From: Streptomyces sp. NRRL S-31
GTDB lineage: Bacteria; Actinomycetota; Actinomycetes; Streptomycetales; Streptomycetaceae
Reading direction: 5' to 3'
Assembly: GCF_000718775.1 (NCBI RefSeq)
Contig: NZ_JOCB01000026.1
Span: forward strand, 1 to 64,000
DNA length: 64,000 bases
A model generated the notes under the pieces. That model was not told the DNA's origin and made no database searches. It worked only from the letters and a program-made list of their open reading frames with translations. Each line of letters begins with the position of its first letter. Position 1 is the stretch's first letter. Positions 17,657 to 28,100 of the stretch are shown here, one piece after another. The position numbers and the translations under genes are program-made.

Positions 17657-18868
17657 TCATTCCGGGTGGGCGGTCGGCTCGGTCCGGAGGTGGACTCCGG
17701 CGGTCGCCTTGGCGACCCGCTCCGCCGCCTCCGCGGGTGTCGCGCCGAGGGCTATGGCGTAACCGACGCGGTCCCCGGAGGAGCGGAGCCGGGCGAGGTC
17801 CTGGCCGGGCACGCGGTCGAAGAACCAGCGCAGGATGCCCGGCACGGGGGTGACGGAGAGCGTGGTGAGCGTACCGGGTGCCGGGGGGACCAGGAACCCG
17901 ATCGCCGCCGCCGCGGCGGCCGGGGCCGCCGTGAGCGCGGGCGCGGTGCCCAGCAGGGCGGCGGTCGCGCGCTCGTACTGGTCCCGGCCCGTGACGAGTT
18001 CGACCAGTTCCGGGATGCAGTCGCCGCCGACCCGGGTGTGCGTCTCGATCACGACCGGGCCGTGCACCGGGTCCAGCCGCAGCTCGGTGTGGCTGGCCCC
18101 GTACCGGATGCCCAGCCGGTCCAGGACGCACCGCGTGGCGTCCTCCAGCCGGGTGGCGTCGGTACCGGCCAGCGGGGCCGGCACGACGTGCCCGGTCTCC
18201 ACGAACCCGGGGCTGCCCGTCGTCTGCTTCGCCGTGATCGCCAGGATGCCGTGCACCCCGTCCGCGCTCACCGCCTCCACACTGAACTCCGGTCCTCGGG
18301 CCGCGTGTTCGGCGATGTAGCGGGGGATCCCGGCGCCGCCCGGGGCGGTGGCGCCGGCCCGCCAGCGGTCGAGGTCGGCGTACGACTCCAGGGCGGTGAC
18401 CCCGGCGCTGCCCGCGCCGTCGTTCGGCTTGACGATCCAGCGGACGCCGTCGGGTTCGGCGCGTACGGCGGCGGCGATCTCGTCCGGGGTGCCGGCGGCG
18501 TACGGCCAGGCGTACGGGGTGGCGGCGAGCAGGCTCCGCATGGCGGCCTTGTCACGCGCCCGCGCCGCCGCCTCGGGTGTCACCGAGGGCAGGCCGAGGT
18601 CCGTGGCGACCCGGGCGCAGACCTCCTGGGCGAACTCGGTGAAGGAGAGCACCAGGCGCGGCGGGCCCAGCTCGGTCGCCAACCGGTCCACGGCGGCCCG
18701 TACCGCGTCGTGCTCGGTGATCGGGCAGAAGACGACGCGTTCGGCGTGCGCCGCGACCTCGGGGGGCACACCCGTGCCGGGTGGGACCAGCACCACCGGC
18801 CGGTGGCCGTGCAGGGCGATCGCCCTGGCTCCCCCGGGGCTAGGTCCGAGCAGACACATCCACGTCAT
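17657..18868 (-). CDS. ATP-grasp amino-acid/peptide ligase
   Basis: This 403-aa ATP-grasp enzyme resembles the L-amino-acid ligase/dapdiamide-synthetase type. It has the nucleotide loop WIVKPNDGAGSAGV, an EFSVEAVSADG strand, and the metal-binding end VIETHTRVGGDCIPELVEL with Glu and Arg ligands. Such enzymes join a carboxylate to an amine via an acyl phosphate. It sits beside the diaminopropionate genes, so acylation of a Dap amine or of a released Dap peptide is a reasonable guess; dapdiamide pathways combine the same two functions. ATG 18868 is chosen for AAGGGA six bases upstream; it overlaps the exporter gene by 29 bp. Confidence 0.82.
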   Translation of the reverse strand: MTWMCLLGPSPGGARAIALHGHRPVVLVPPGTGVPPEVAAHAERVVFCPITEHDAVRAAVDRLATELGPPRLVLSFTEFAQEVCARVATDLGLPSVTPEAAARARDKAAMRSLLAATPYAWPYAAGTPDEIAAAVRAEPDGVRWIVKPNDGAGSAGVTALESYADLDRWRAGATAPGGAGIPRYIAEHAARGPEFSVEAVSADGVHGILAITAKQTTGSPGFVETGHVVPAPLAGTDATRLEDATRCVLDRLGIRYGASHTELRLDPVHGPVVIETHTRVGGDCIPELVELVTGRDQYERATAALLGTAPALTAAPAAAAAAIGFLVPPAPGTLTTLSVTPVPGILRWFFDRVPGQDLARLRSSGDRVGYAIALGATPAEAAERVAKATAGVHLRTEPTAHPE

Positions 18869-20171
18869 GGACATTCCCTTCCTGACCGCCGCGCGGTCTC
18901 TCCGACGAGACCCGGCCGCCCCGGGACAGGGCCAGGCCGGTGAGCAGGGCCAGCGCGGCGCCGCCCCAGTACGGCAGGGCCGCCGTGCCGGTCGGCGCGT
19001 CCTGTCCGGAGCGGTGGACGACCAGGAGCGTTCCCAGCCAGGCGCCGGCCGACTCGGCCGTCCCCCAGGCCACACCCGCCAGGGCGTACGCGGCCGTGGT
19101 GGACAGCTCCCCGCGGTGTTCGCCGACCCGGGTGTCGTACAGCGGGCTCCACACCAGCTCGGACAGGGTGAACAGGACCATCGCCGCGACGATCAGGCCG
19201 AGTCCGGCCGAGCGGCCGAGGGCGAACAGCACGACCGCGAGCCCGAGGACGGCGTTGGCCGCCAGGCAGAGCGGGCCGAAGCCGGCCCGCGGCCCGTCCA
19301 GCAGCCGGCGCGACAGGGCGGACACCGGGACCTGGAGGGCCACCACGAGCACGGCGTTCAGGGTGAACACCAGGCCGAGGTCCCGGGCGCCGACCGCGTC
19401 CCCCAGGTAGGCGGGCAGCACGTCGAAGACCTGCGCGTACGCCACCCAGGTGCCGCAGACCAGGACGGTGAAGGCGACGAACCGCCGGCCGGGCACCCGG
19501 CGCCCCCGGGTGGCACTGGCCGGCGCCGCCGCGCCGGTGCGGCCGGAGGCGCCCCACGCCCCGGGCAGCGCGGGTACGACGGCCAGCGCCACCAGGTCCA
19601 GCAGCGCGGCGGACAGGGGCAGCCGGTCGGCGTGCCACTCCAGCAGCTGCCCGCCGATCACCGGTCCCACGGCCGAGCCGGCGTTGACCGCCATGTTGAG
19701 GTAGCCGAAGCCGCGCAGCCGCTGGTCCGCCGGGAAGGCGGCGACCTGCGCCTTCATCGCCGTGGTCGCCATCGCCAGGCACAGGCCGACCAGCGCGGCG
19801 AGCACCAGCCAGCCGTATGTGGACAGGGTGAGGCCCAGCCCGAGCACGGCGAACACCGCGACCGCGCCCAGGTAGCCGGCGCCGACCGAGGTCTTGAGCC
19901 CCAGCCGGTGGATGAGCGGCACCAGCAGCGCCCCGCCCGCGCGGTTGGCCAGGATCGAGCCGCCCACCACGAGACCGGCGGCGGCGCCGGACAGCCCCCG
20001 GTCGTCCGTCAGCCACAGCCCGAGGTAGGGCAGGACCGCGAAGAAGCCCGCGCTGCTCGCCGCGCGGGCCACGACCAGCGCGGTGAGCTGACGGCGGGTC
20101 AGTGCCGGGCCGGCCTCCGGGTCCGCCCCGGGGTCCGCGTCCTCGCGCGGCGCGGCCTTCTCCTCGCTCAC
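18840..20171 (-). CDS. MFS exporter of the NRPS operon
   Basis: A 443-aa, roughly 12-helix MFS transporter of the MdtH/multidrug type. It begins with an acidic tail, then TRRQLTALVVARAASSAGFFAVLPYL. A TM2-3 loop (LILANR... type, weak motif A) and a central basic loop (ATRGRRVPGRR, about residues 215-225) are visible. The GTG start at 20171 overlaps the SbnB stop (GTGA), so it is co-translated with the biosynthetic genes. Its likely job is export of the peptide or of its metal complex, or self-protection. It has no close similarity to the other four MFS proteins in the window that would suggest recent duplication. Confidence 0.85.
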   Translation of the reverse strand: MSEEKAAPREDADPGADPEAGPALTRRQLTALVVARAASSAGFFAVLPYLGLWLTDDRGLSGAAAGLVVGGSILANRAGGALLVPLIHRLGLKTSVGAGYLGAVAVFAVLGLGLTLSTYGWLVLAALVGLCLAMATTAMKAQVAAFPADQRLRGFGYLNMAVNAGSAVGPVIGGQLLEWHADRLPLSAALLDLVALAVVPALPGAWGASGRTGAAAPASATRGRRVPGRRFVAFTVLVCGTWVAYAQVFDVLPAYLGDAVGARDLGLVFTLNAVLVVALQVPVSALSRRLLDGPRAGFGPLCLAANAVLGLAVVLFALGRSAGLGLIVAAMVLFTLSELVWSPLYDTRVGEHRGELSTTAAYALAGVAWGTAESAGAWLGTLLVVHRSGQDAPTGTAALPYWGGAALALLTGLALSRGGRVSSERPRGGQEGNVHDVDVSART

Positions 20172-21166
20172 CACCGGCGCGTCTGCGAGAAGAAGTCGGG
20201 CAGCCGCACCAGCCGGTCCTCCTTGAGCGCCCTCTCGTACAGCCAGTGGCCGACGGCCAGGTCGAGGACGCCGAGCCCGAAGGGCGAGAACACGGTGGGC
20301 CGGCCGGCGTCGGGGGCCACCCGGCCGCGCAGCACCCCGGCCAGGGTCCCGGTCACGAAGTCGCGTGTGCCGGTGAGCTGTTCGGCCAGGTGCGGTGAGG
20401 TGTCGGCCTTCAGGCAGTGCTCGACGTCGTCGAGGACGTTGTCGGCGGCGAGCAGGGTCCGCGGCGCCAGGTCGCGCAGCGAGATGTTCAGCACCAGCTG
20501 GCCGGGGCGGAAGCGGTGGGCGGGCGGCACGTAAGGGGCCAGCGCGGTGGTGGCGAACAGCACGAGGTCGCAGTCGAGGGCGGCGGCCAGGTCCGTCTCC
20601 CGGGCGGTGGTCGCGTACCGGTCGCGGAGGTGGCCCGTCAGGGCGGCGGCGGACGCGGGGTCGAGGTCGTGGCAGCGGACCTCGGCGGGCTGGACGCCGG
20701 CCGCGTACAGGTACTGGCAGACCGTGCGGGCGATCACACCGCCGCCCACCACGCCGAGCGTGCCGGGCGGGGCCGCGGCGAGGGTGGTGGCGGCGAGGGC
20801 GGCCGAGGCGGCGGTGCGCACGGCGCTGATGCCGGCGGCCTCCAGCAGGGCGAGCGGGCGTCCGGTGTCGTAGTCGTTGAGGACCAGCACCGCCGAGGCG
20901 CGCGGCTCGCCCCGGGCCACGTTGGCGGGGAAGCTGCTGATCCACTTGACGCCGGCCGTGTTCACCTCGCCGCCGAGGTAGGCGGGCAACGCGATGATGC
21001 GGGAGTCCGGCTTCTCGGGGAAGCGCAGGAAGCAGCTGTCCGGGTTGACGCTGTCGCCCTCGTCGTGTGCCAGGTAGGCGGCGCGCACCCGGGTGATCAC
21101 GTCCTGTTCCCGCCCGGCCAGCAACGCGTCGACGTCCTTGCCGGTGAGGACGGAGAAAACCGTCAT
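20168..21166 (-). CDS. sbnB: SbnB-type N-(1-amino-1-carboxyethyl)-glutamate dehydrogenase
   Basis: This 332-aa protein has the ornithine-cyclodeaminase/mu-crystallin fold. It carries an NAD loop LGVVGGGVIARTVCQYLY and the family segments KWISSFPANV and AVRTAASAALA. In staphyloferrin B biosynthesis SbnB oxidises the adduct made by SbnA and releases L-2,3-diaminopropionate (Dap) and 2-oxoglutarate. The length matches. The ATG overlaps the SbnA stop (ATGA), the usual pairing. A plain ornithine cyclodeaminase is excluded mainly by this pairing and the sequence type. It supplies the nonproteinogenic residue for the adjacent NRPS. Confidence 0.9.
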   Translation of the reverse strand: MTVFSVLTGKDVDALLAGREQDVITRVRAAYLAHDEGDSVNPDSCFLRFPEKPDSRIIALPAYLGGEVNTAGVKWISSFPANVARGEPRASAVLVLNDYDTGRPLALLEAAGISAVRTAASAALAATTLAAAPPGTLGVVGGGVIARTVCQYLYAAGVQPAEVRCHDLDPASAAALTGHLRDRYATTARETDLAAALDCDLVLFATTALAPYVPPAHRFRPGQLVLNISLRDLAPRTLLAADNVLDDVEHCLKADTSPHLAEQLTGTRDFVTGTLAGVLRGRVAPDAGRPTVFSPFGLGVLDLAVGHWLYERALKEDRLVRLPDFFSQTRRW

Positions 21167-22161
21167 CGATGTCCTTTCGTCATGCCGGTGTCGTGCCGCG
21201 CGGGCGTGGCGGCGGCGGTGGCCGCGCCGAAGCGCGCGGTGACCCAGTCGTCGTCGTACACGGAGTCCAGGTACCGGTCGCCCAGGTCGGGGGCGATGGC
21301 GAGGACGGTGCTGCCGGGGCGGATCGAGTCGCGCACGGCCCGGACCGCGGCCAGCACGGTGCCCGAGGAGCCGCCCAGCAGCACACCGTGGGAGCGGGCC
21401 AGCCGACGGCACATCAGCACCGTCTCCCGCTCCTCGACCAGCACCTTGGCGAAGGAGCCGTCGTCCTCGAAGATCTCCGGCCGTCTGCTGGCCCCGAGAC
21501 CCGGGATCCAGCGTCGGCCGGGCGCCCCGCCGAAGGTGACCGAGCCGAGGGTGTCGACGGCCACGATCCGGGTCGCCGCCCGCGTCCGGCGCGCGTACTC
21601 GACCACCCCCATCAGGGTGCCGCCGGTGCCGGTGCCGATGAACAGCCAGTCGGGCTCGCCGAACCCCTCGAAGATCTCCACGGCGGTGCTGTCCAGGTGT
21701 GCCCCGGGGTTGGCCGGGTTGGTGTACTGGTTCAGCCACACGACCGAGGGGTCCCGCGCCAGCACCCGGTGGATCAGCTCGATCCGGCTCTGCAAGAAGC
21801 CCCCGCCCGGGTCCCGGGCGGTGACCACGACCACCTCGGCGCCCAGCGCCCGCATGCAGCGCACGCTGTGCTCGGTGGCGTTCGGGTCGGTGACGAGGGT
21901 GAGCCGGTGGCCCTTGGCGGCGCAGACCGAGGCCAGGGCGATGCCGAGGTTGCCGGAGGTCGACTCGATCAGCCGGGAGCCGGGTTTGAGCACGCCGTCC
22001 GTCTCGGCGTGCTCGACCATCGCGCGGGCCGTCTTGAGCTTGACGGAGCCCGCCGGGTTGAGTCCCTCGAGCTTCAGGTAGGTGGAGAAGTCCGGTGCGA
22101 AGCCGGGGAGTTCGAGGAAGGCGTGGCCCCAGCCCAGCTCGTGGGCCCACCGGGCCCTCAC
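21163..22161 (-). CDS. sbnA: SbnA-type 2,3-diaminopropionate biosynthesis enzyme
   Basis: A 332-aa fold-type II PLP enzyme of the cysteine-synthase family, SbnA subgroup. The Schiff-base lysine is in NPAGSVKLKTA, the substrate loop is ESTSGNLGIAL, and the phosphate-binding loop is GTGTGGTLMG. The subgroup ending ...LDSVYDDDWV is present. SbnA joins O-phospho-L-serine and glutamate to make the substrate of SbnB. The GTG start at 22161 overlaps the NRPS stop (GTGA), so Dap supply is stoichiometrically tied to the assembly line. A second, divergent homologue lies at 46606-47721. Confidence 0.9.
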   Translation of the reverse strand: MRARWAHELGWGHAFLELPGFAPDFSTYLKLEGLNPAGSVKLKTARAMVEHAETDGVLKPGSRLIESTSGNLGIALASVCAAKGHRLTLVTDPNATEHSVRCMRALGAEVVVVTARDPGGGFLQSRIELIHRVLARDPSVVWLNQYTNPANPGAHLDSTAVEIFEGFGEPDWLFIGTGTGGTLMGVVEYARRTRAATRIVAVDTLGSVTFGGAPGRRWIPGLGASRRPEIFEDDGSFAKVLVEERETVLMCRRLARSHGVLLGGSSGTVLAAVRAVRDSIRPGSTVLAIAPDLGDRYLDSVYDDDWVTARFGAATAAATPARHDTGMTKGHR

Positions 22162-25100
22162 GGCCCCACCGCCTTCCGCACCTGCTCCGCCAGCAGGTCG
22201 GGCCGGGTCGCGTTGAGGTGGTGGCCGCCGTGCGCGACGGGGCTCAGCGTGAAGGCACCGGTGAAGCGAGCCCAGCGGTGGGCGTGCTGCGCGTGGTCGC
22301 GGGTCAGCGGGTCGTCGTCCGCGAGCAGCAGGGTGACCGGACCGTCCAGCACGGCCTGAGGTGGCAGCGCGGACAGCCGGGCCCAGGACCGCGCGGCGGC
22401 CGCCGTGTCCTGCCGGAAGTCCTCGGCGAGCCGGTGCCGCCGGTCCGCCGGGAGCGCGGTCACCGCGTCCGGACCGGCGTTCCGCGCCAGCCAGTCCAGC
22501 ACCTCCTCGTCGGTGCGGCCCAGGTGCTCGCGCGGGTCGCCCGGGGCGTCGGCGCGCGGCACGGACGCCACCAGGAAGACGTGGTCGGGTGCGCGGCCGG
22601 CCGCGCGCAGCGCGAAGGCCGTGTCCAGGGCCGGTGCCGCGCCGGCCGAGTGGCCGAGCAGGACCAGGGGTCCCTCGGCGCGTCCGGCGAGCAGGGCCGC
22701 CAGCCCGGCGGGCCCGGTGCCGGCGTAGTCGGCGGCGAGGACACGGACCGGGGCGCCGGTCCGGTGCAGGGCCCGGGTGAGTTCGAGGTAACTGGCCGGG
22801 GTGCCGCCCGCGAAGGGGAAGCACACGACGGTGGCGGGCGGGCCGTCGGGCCCCGGTCCGGCGTTCACCGTCAGGCCGGTCAGGCCGGTCAGGTCGGTCA
22901 GGGGCTCCCCGGCGCGGTCCGGGGCCGTCGGGTGGGGGGCGCGGCGGGCCAGGGCGCGGGCGGTCGGGTGGGCGACGACGTCGCGCAGGGTGAGTCCGCC
23001 GGGCAGCCGGGCCGCCAGGCGCATCGCGGCCAGCGAGTGCCCGCCCAGGTCGAAGAAGCTGTCGGTGACGCCCACGCGGTCCACGGGCAGGCCGAGGACG
23101 TCCGCGAAGGCCGCCGTCATGCCGGCCTCGGCCTCGTTCTCCGGTGGCGGCGCGGCCGGGCGTACGGCCGTGTCGAGCGGCCGGCGGCCGAGGGCGGCGC
23201 GGTCCACCTTGCCGTTGCGGGTGACCGGGAAGGCGTCCAGCCGCTCGAACACGTCCGGCAGCAGGTACCGGGGCAGGAACCGGGCCAGCGCGGCGCGGAG
23301 CGCCTCCGGCCGGGGGTCGGCGGTGCCGGTGTACCAGGCCGCGAGCAGGTCCCGGCCGCCGTCGCGGCGCGGCAGGACCACGGCGTGGTCCACGCCCGGC
23401 ACCCGGGCCAGCGCGCCCTCCACCTCGCCCGGTTCGACGCGGTGCCCGCGCACCTTGGTCTGGTGGTCGCGGCGCCCCGCGCAGTCCAGCACCCCGCCGG
23501 GCAGCCAGCGGCCGATGTCGCCGGTGCGGTAGAGCACCGCCGAGGTGTCGTCGAGGGTGTTCGGCACGAACGCCCGGGCGGTGCGTTCGGGGTCGTTCAG
23601 ATAGCCGAGGCCCACGGCGGTGCCGGTGACCAGGATCTCGCCGTAGGTGCCGACGGGCACGTGCCGTCCGTCGGGGCCGACGACGTGGATGCCGGTGTTG
23701 GCGATCGGCCGGCCGACGGGCACCCGTTTCCCGGTGGCCGGTGCCGTGAGGATGTGGTGGGTGACGTCATCGGAGGTCTCGGTCGGCCCGTAGGCGTTGA
23801 CCATCGGCACGTCGTACCGGTCGAACCAGCGGCGGCTCAGCGCGGGCGGGAAGGCCTCGCCGGTGACCAGGTTCCAGCGCAGCGCGGTCAGTTCGCGGGG
23901 CCGCAGGTCCAACTCGCCGAGCAGGGCGTCCAGGAACGATGGCACCACCTCCAGCACGCTGACCGCGTCGTCCTGGAGCGCCTGCGCGAAGGCGGGCAGG
24001 TCGGTGACCACGTCGGCGCCGTAGATCACGGTGCGCCCGCCCACCAGCCACGCCGCGAGCAGTTGCCAGACGGAGATGTCGAAGCACTGGGTGGCCACCT
24101 GCGCGACCACGTCGTCCCCGGTCAGGCGCAGCGCGTCGGTCTTGGCGAGGAGGTGGTTGAGCATGCCCCGGTGGTGGACGAGCGCCCCCTTGGGCTCGCC
24201 GGTGGAGCCGGAGGTGAAGATCAGGTAGGCGGGGTCGGCGGGAGCCGGGGCGGGCCCGGGGACAGCCGGGCGGGCGGGAGCCGGGTCATCGTCCCCGTCC
24301 GCCGGCTCCGCGTAGTCCAGCACCGCCGGTCCGGTCCCGTCCGCCGCGGCGAGGGCGCGCTCCAGGGTGTCCCGGTGCCCGGCGGTGGTCAGCACGTGCC
24401 GGCACGCGGACCGGGTCAGCATGGCGCGCAGCCGCTCGGCGGGGTCGCCGGGGTCCTGCGGCAGGTACACGGCGCCGAGCCGCAGCACGGCGAGGACGGT
24501 GACGGCCCAGGGGATGCCGCGGTCCATCGGCACGGCGACCACGTCGCCCGGTCGTACCCCGGCCGCCGCCAGCCGGGCCGCCAGCCGGGCGGACCGGTCG
24601 TCCAGCTCCCGGTAGTCCAGGGTGTGGGTGCCGTGCTGGACGGCGGTCGTCCGCGGCCGGGCGGCCACCTGGGCCGCGAACAGCCCGAGCAGACCGCCCG
24701 GGGGCAGCTCGCGCGCCGGGCCGGCGAAGTCCGCCAGCAGCGCGCGTTCCGGGCCGCCGAGCAGGCTGACGTCCCGGACCCCGGCGTCGGGGTCGGTGAC
24801 CAGCAGTTCCAGGGCGCGCCGGTAGTAGCCGGCGATCCGCTGGATCTGCTCGGGCGGGAACTCGCCGGGGTGGTGGTGCAGGGACAGCGCCACGGTGCCC
24901 GTGAAGGCGTCCTGCCAGAACTCCGCGCGGAAGGGGAACTCGGTCTCGCTGGCCACCCGGCCGCGCTCCAGCCGCAGTCCGTGCTCGCGGCGCAGCTCGT
25001 CCAGGACGTGGAAGTGCGTGAAGTTGAAGACGGCCTCGAAGAGCGGTTCCCGGGTGGAGCGGTGCCGTTTCATCTCGCTCATCGGGTACCGCCGGTGCGG

Positions 25101-28100
25101 CAGCAGCGCGGTCTCCGCTCGGTAGGCGGCGCGCACCAGGTCCGCCCAGCTGCCGTCGCCGACGCGGACGCGGAACGGGACGGTGTTGAGGAACAGGCCG
25201 GTGACGCGGTCCCCGTCGGCGGTCTCGGGCCGGCCGCTGTGCTCGTATCCGGTGAGGACGTCGTCCGTGCCGGTGACCAGGGCCAGCACGGCCAGGTGGG
25301 CGGCCATCAGCACGGATTTCACGGGGACGTTCAGCTGCCCGGCCACCCGGGTCACGCCGGCGGGGACGCCGTCCGGCAGCGGGACGTCGTGCTGGGCGAC
25401 GCCGTCGGTGCCGGCCGCGCCGGGCAGGCGGGGCAGCCGGCCGCCCTCGTGGCCGTCGAGGAGGTCGTCCCAGAAGGCCCGGCTCGCCGCGGATGCGGCC
25501 GCTTCGCGCTCCAGCCGTACGAAGTCCTGGTAGCCGGTGCCGAGCGGGGTGAGGCTCGGGGCGCGGCCGGCGCGCAGCGCCAGGTAGGCGGCGAACAGGT
25601 CGTGGTGCACGACGCTGACGCTCCAGCCGTCCAGCGCCGCCGCGTGGTAACTGAGGCTGTACTGGTACCCCTGCTCGCCCAGCAGGTGCAGGGCGACGCG
25701 GACCAGGCCGCCCGTCTCCGGCCGGAAGCCGCGGGCGAGTTCACGGGCGTAGTGGTCGTCCAGGGCGCGTTCCCGTGCCGCCTCGTCCAGGTGGGACAGG
25801 TCGGTGACCTCGACCGGGTCGGGGGTGTCACCGTGCACGATCTGCACGGGTTGGCTGTAGCCGGAGACGTGGAGCGAGGTGCGGAGCATGGGGTGGCGGG
25901 CGGCCACCAGGGCGGCGGCGGCGCGGAACGCCTCCGGGTCCGGCGGCTCGGGGACGCGGAAGCTGACGATGTCGTGGTAGAGCCCCGGGCGGTGCCCGGT
26001 CAGTTCGACCTCGTACAGCAGACCGGTCTGGAGGGCGGAGAGGGGGTAGGCGTCCTGCGCGTCGGGGGGCAGGCGCGGTACGTCGGCGGGGGCGAGCAGG
26101 GCGAGCGGGCGGGTGGCGCCGGGGTCCTGACCCTCCCGCCGGACGCGGGGTTCCAGCGCGGCGAGCGTGGGATGGGCGAACAGGTCCTGGAAGGAGAAGT
26201 CGAGCCCGGCGCGGCGGGCTTCGGCGAGCACCCGCACCATCATGATCGAGTCGCCGCCGAGGGCGAAGAAGTTGTCGTCGAGTCCGATGTCCCGGACGCC
26301 CAGCACCCGGGCCCAGATGTCCGCGAGCCGGACGGCCGTCTCGCCGGCGGGTGCGCGCCGCCGTGTGCGGGGGGCGGCGGGCCGGGGCGGCGGGAGGGCC
26401 GCCGTGTCCCGCTTGCCGTTGTGGGTGGTGGGGATCGCGGGCACGGTGACGACGGTGCCCGGGACCATGTACGGGGGCAGTTCGGTCGCCAGCCGGTCGC
26501 GCAGCGCCTCCTCGTCGTAGCCGTCGCCGGGGACGACGTAGGCGCACAGCCGGCGGTGGCCCGCGGGGTCGGCGACCGCGACGACGGCGCAGGCGGTGAC
26601 GCCGGGTGTGCCCTCGGCGACGTGCTCGATCTCGGCGGGTTCGACGCGGTAGCCGCGGATCTTGATCTGGGTGTCGAGCCGGCCCAGGTACTCCAGCGTG
26701 CCGTCCGGCAGCCAGCGGGCCAGGTCTCCGGTCCGGTAGATCCGGCCGCCGGGGAGTTCCGGGTCCTCGGTGAAACGCTCGGCGGTCAGTTCGGGCGAGC
26801 CGAGGTAGCCGCGGGCCAGGCCGGCGCCGCCGACGCACAGCTCGCCCGGGGTGCCGATGGGGGCGGTGGTGCCGGCGCGGGTCCGCACCCGCAGCAGCAG
26901 GTTGTCGATGGGGCGGCCCAGCGGGACGGGCCGGCGCGGGTCGGTGTCCGCGCAGGGGAAGTGCGTCACGTCGACCGCGGCCTCCGTGGGGCCGTAGAGG
27001 TTGACGAGCGAGGTGCCGTACGGCTCGGTGAGCAGTTCCGCGAAGCGCAGGGCGTGCGGGGTGCCCAGCGCCTCGCCGCTGGCGAACACCCGGCGCAGCG
27101 TGGCCAGTGCGGCGCTGTCCTCCGCGACGTAGTGGAGGAACGCCTGGAGCATGGACGGCACGAAGTGCGTGGTGGTGACCCGGTGTTCGGCGATACGGGC
27201 GACCAGGGCCGCCGGGTCCCGCTCCCGGCCCGGCGGCAGGGTGCACACGGAGGCCCCGGCCAGTGCCCACCAGAAGATCTCCCACACGGAGACGTCGAAG
27301 GTGAACGGCGTCTTGTGCAGGACGACGTCGTCCTCGGTCAGCGGGTACGCGCGCTGCATCCACACCAGCCGGTTGACGACGGCGCGGTGCTCCAGCATCA
27401 CACCCTTGGGGCGTCCGGTGGAGCCCGAGGTGTAGATGACGTAGCAGAGGTCGTCCGGGCCGGCGCCGTCCGCGGGGGCCGGCGCGTCGCCGTCGAGGGC
27501 GCCGGGCGCGGTGGCGTCCACGAAGGTGCCGGTGAACGGCAGTGCCGCGCGGGCCGCCGGGTCGCCGACCACGACCTGTGCCGCGCTGTCTTCCATTAGG
27601 TGGGCCACGCGGTTGGCGGGGAGCGTCGGGTCGATGGGCAGGTAGGCCCCGCCGGCCTTGAGCACGGCGTAGACCGCGGTGAGCGCGAGCGGGCCGCGGG
27701 GCAGGCAGACGCCGACGATCGTGCCCGGCCGCACCCCGGCCTCCCGCAGCCGGTGGGCGAGCCGGTCGGTCCGCCGGTCGAGTTCGGCGTAGGTGGTGCC
27801 GTCGTCGCGGATCGCGATCCGCTCGGGGGTCCGGGCCGCCTGGCCGGTGAGGAAGCCGTGCAGGGTCGCGTCGGCGGGCAGGTCCGCCGCGGTGGCGTTG
27901 AAGCGGTCGATCGCCTCGCGTTCGGCGGGGTCGGCGTCGAGGAGGGGGCCGAAGGGGGCGTCCGGCTCCCGGGTGGTGGCGGTCAGCAGCCGGACGTAGG
28001 CGCCGGCCAGCCGGACGGCGGTGGCCCGGGTGAACAGGTCGGTCCGGTAGCGCAGGACGAGCCGCGGCCGTGCCGCGCGCAGCCGTACGTCCCACTGGAG

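Noticed and set aside
22095..27599. 1834-aa open frame on the plus strand
   Set aside because: It is antisense to the NRPS gene, with low-complexity G/V/R/Q composition and no domains; such mirror frames are typical of GC-rich DNA. The same applies to the long frames at 1996-5574, 13758-17483 and 14516-18943.
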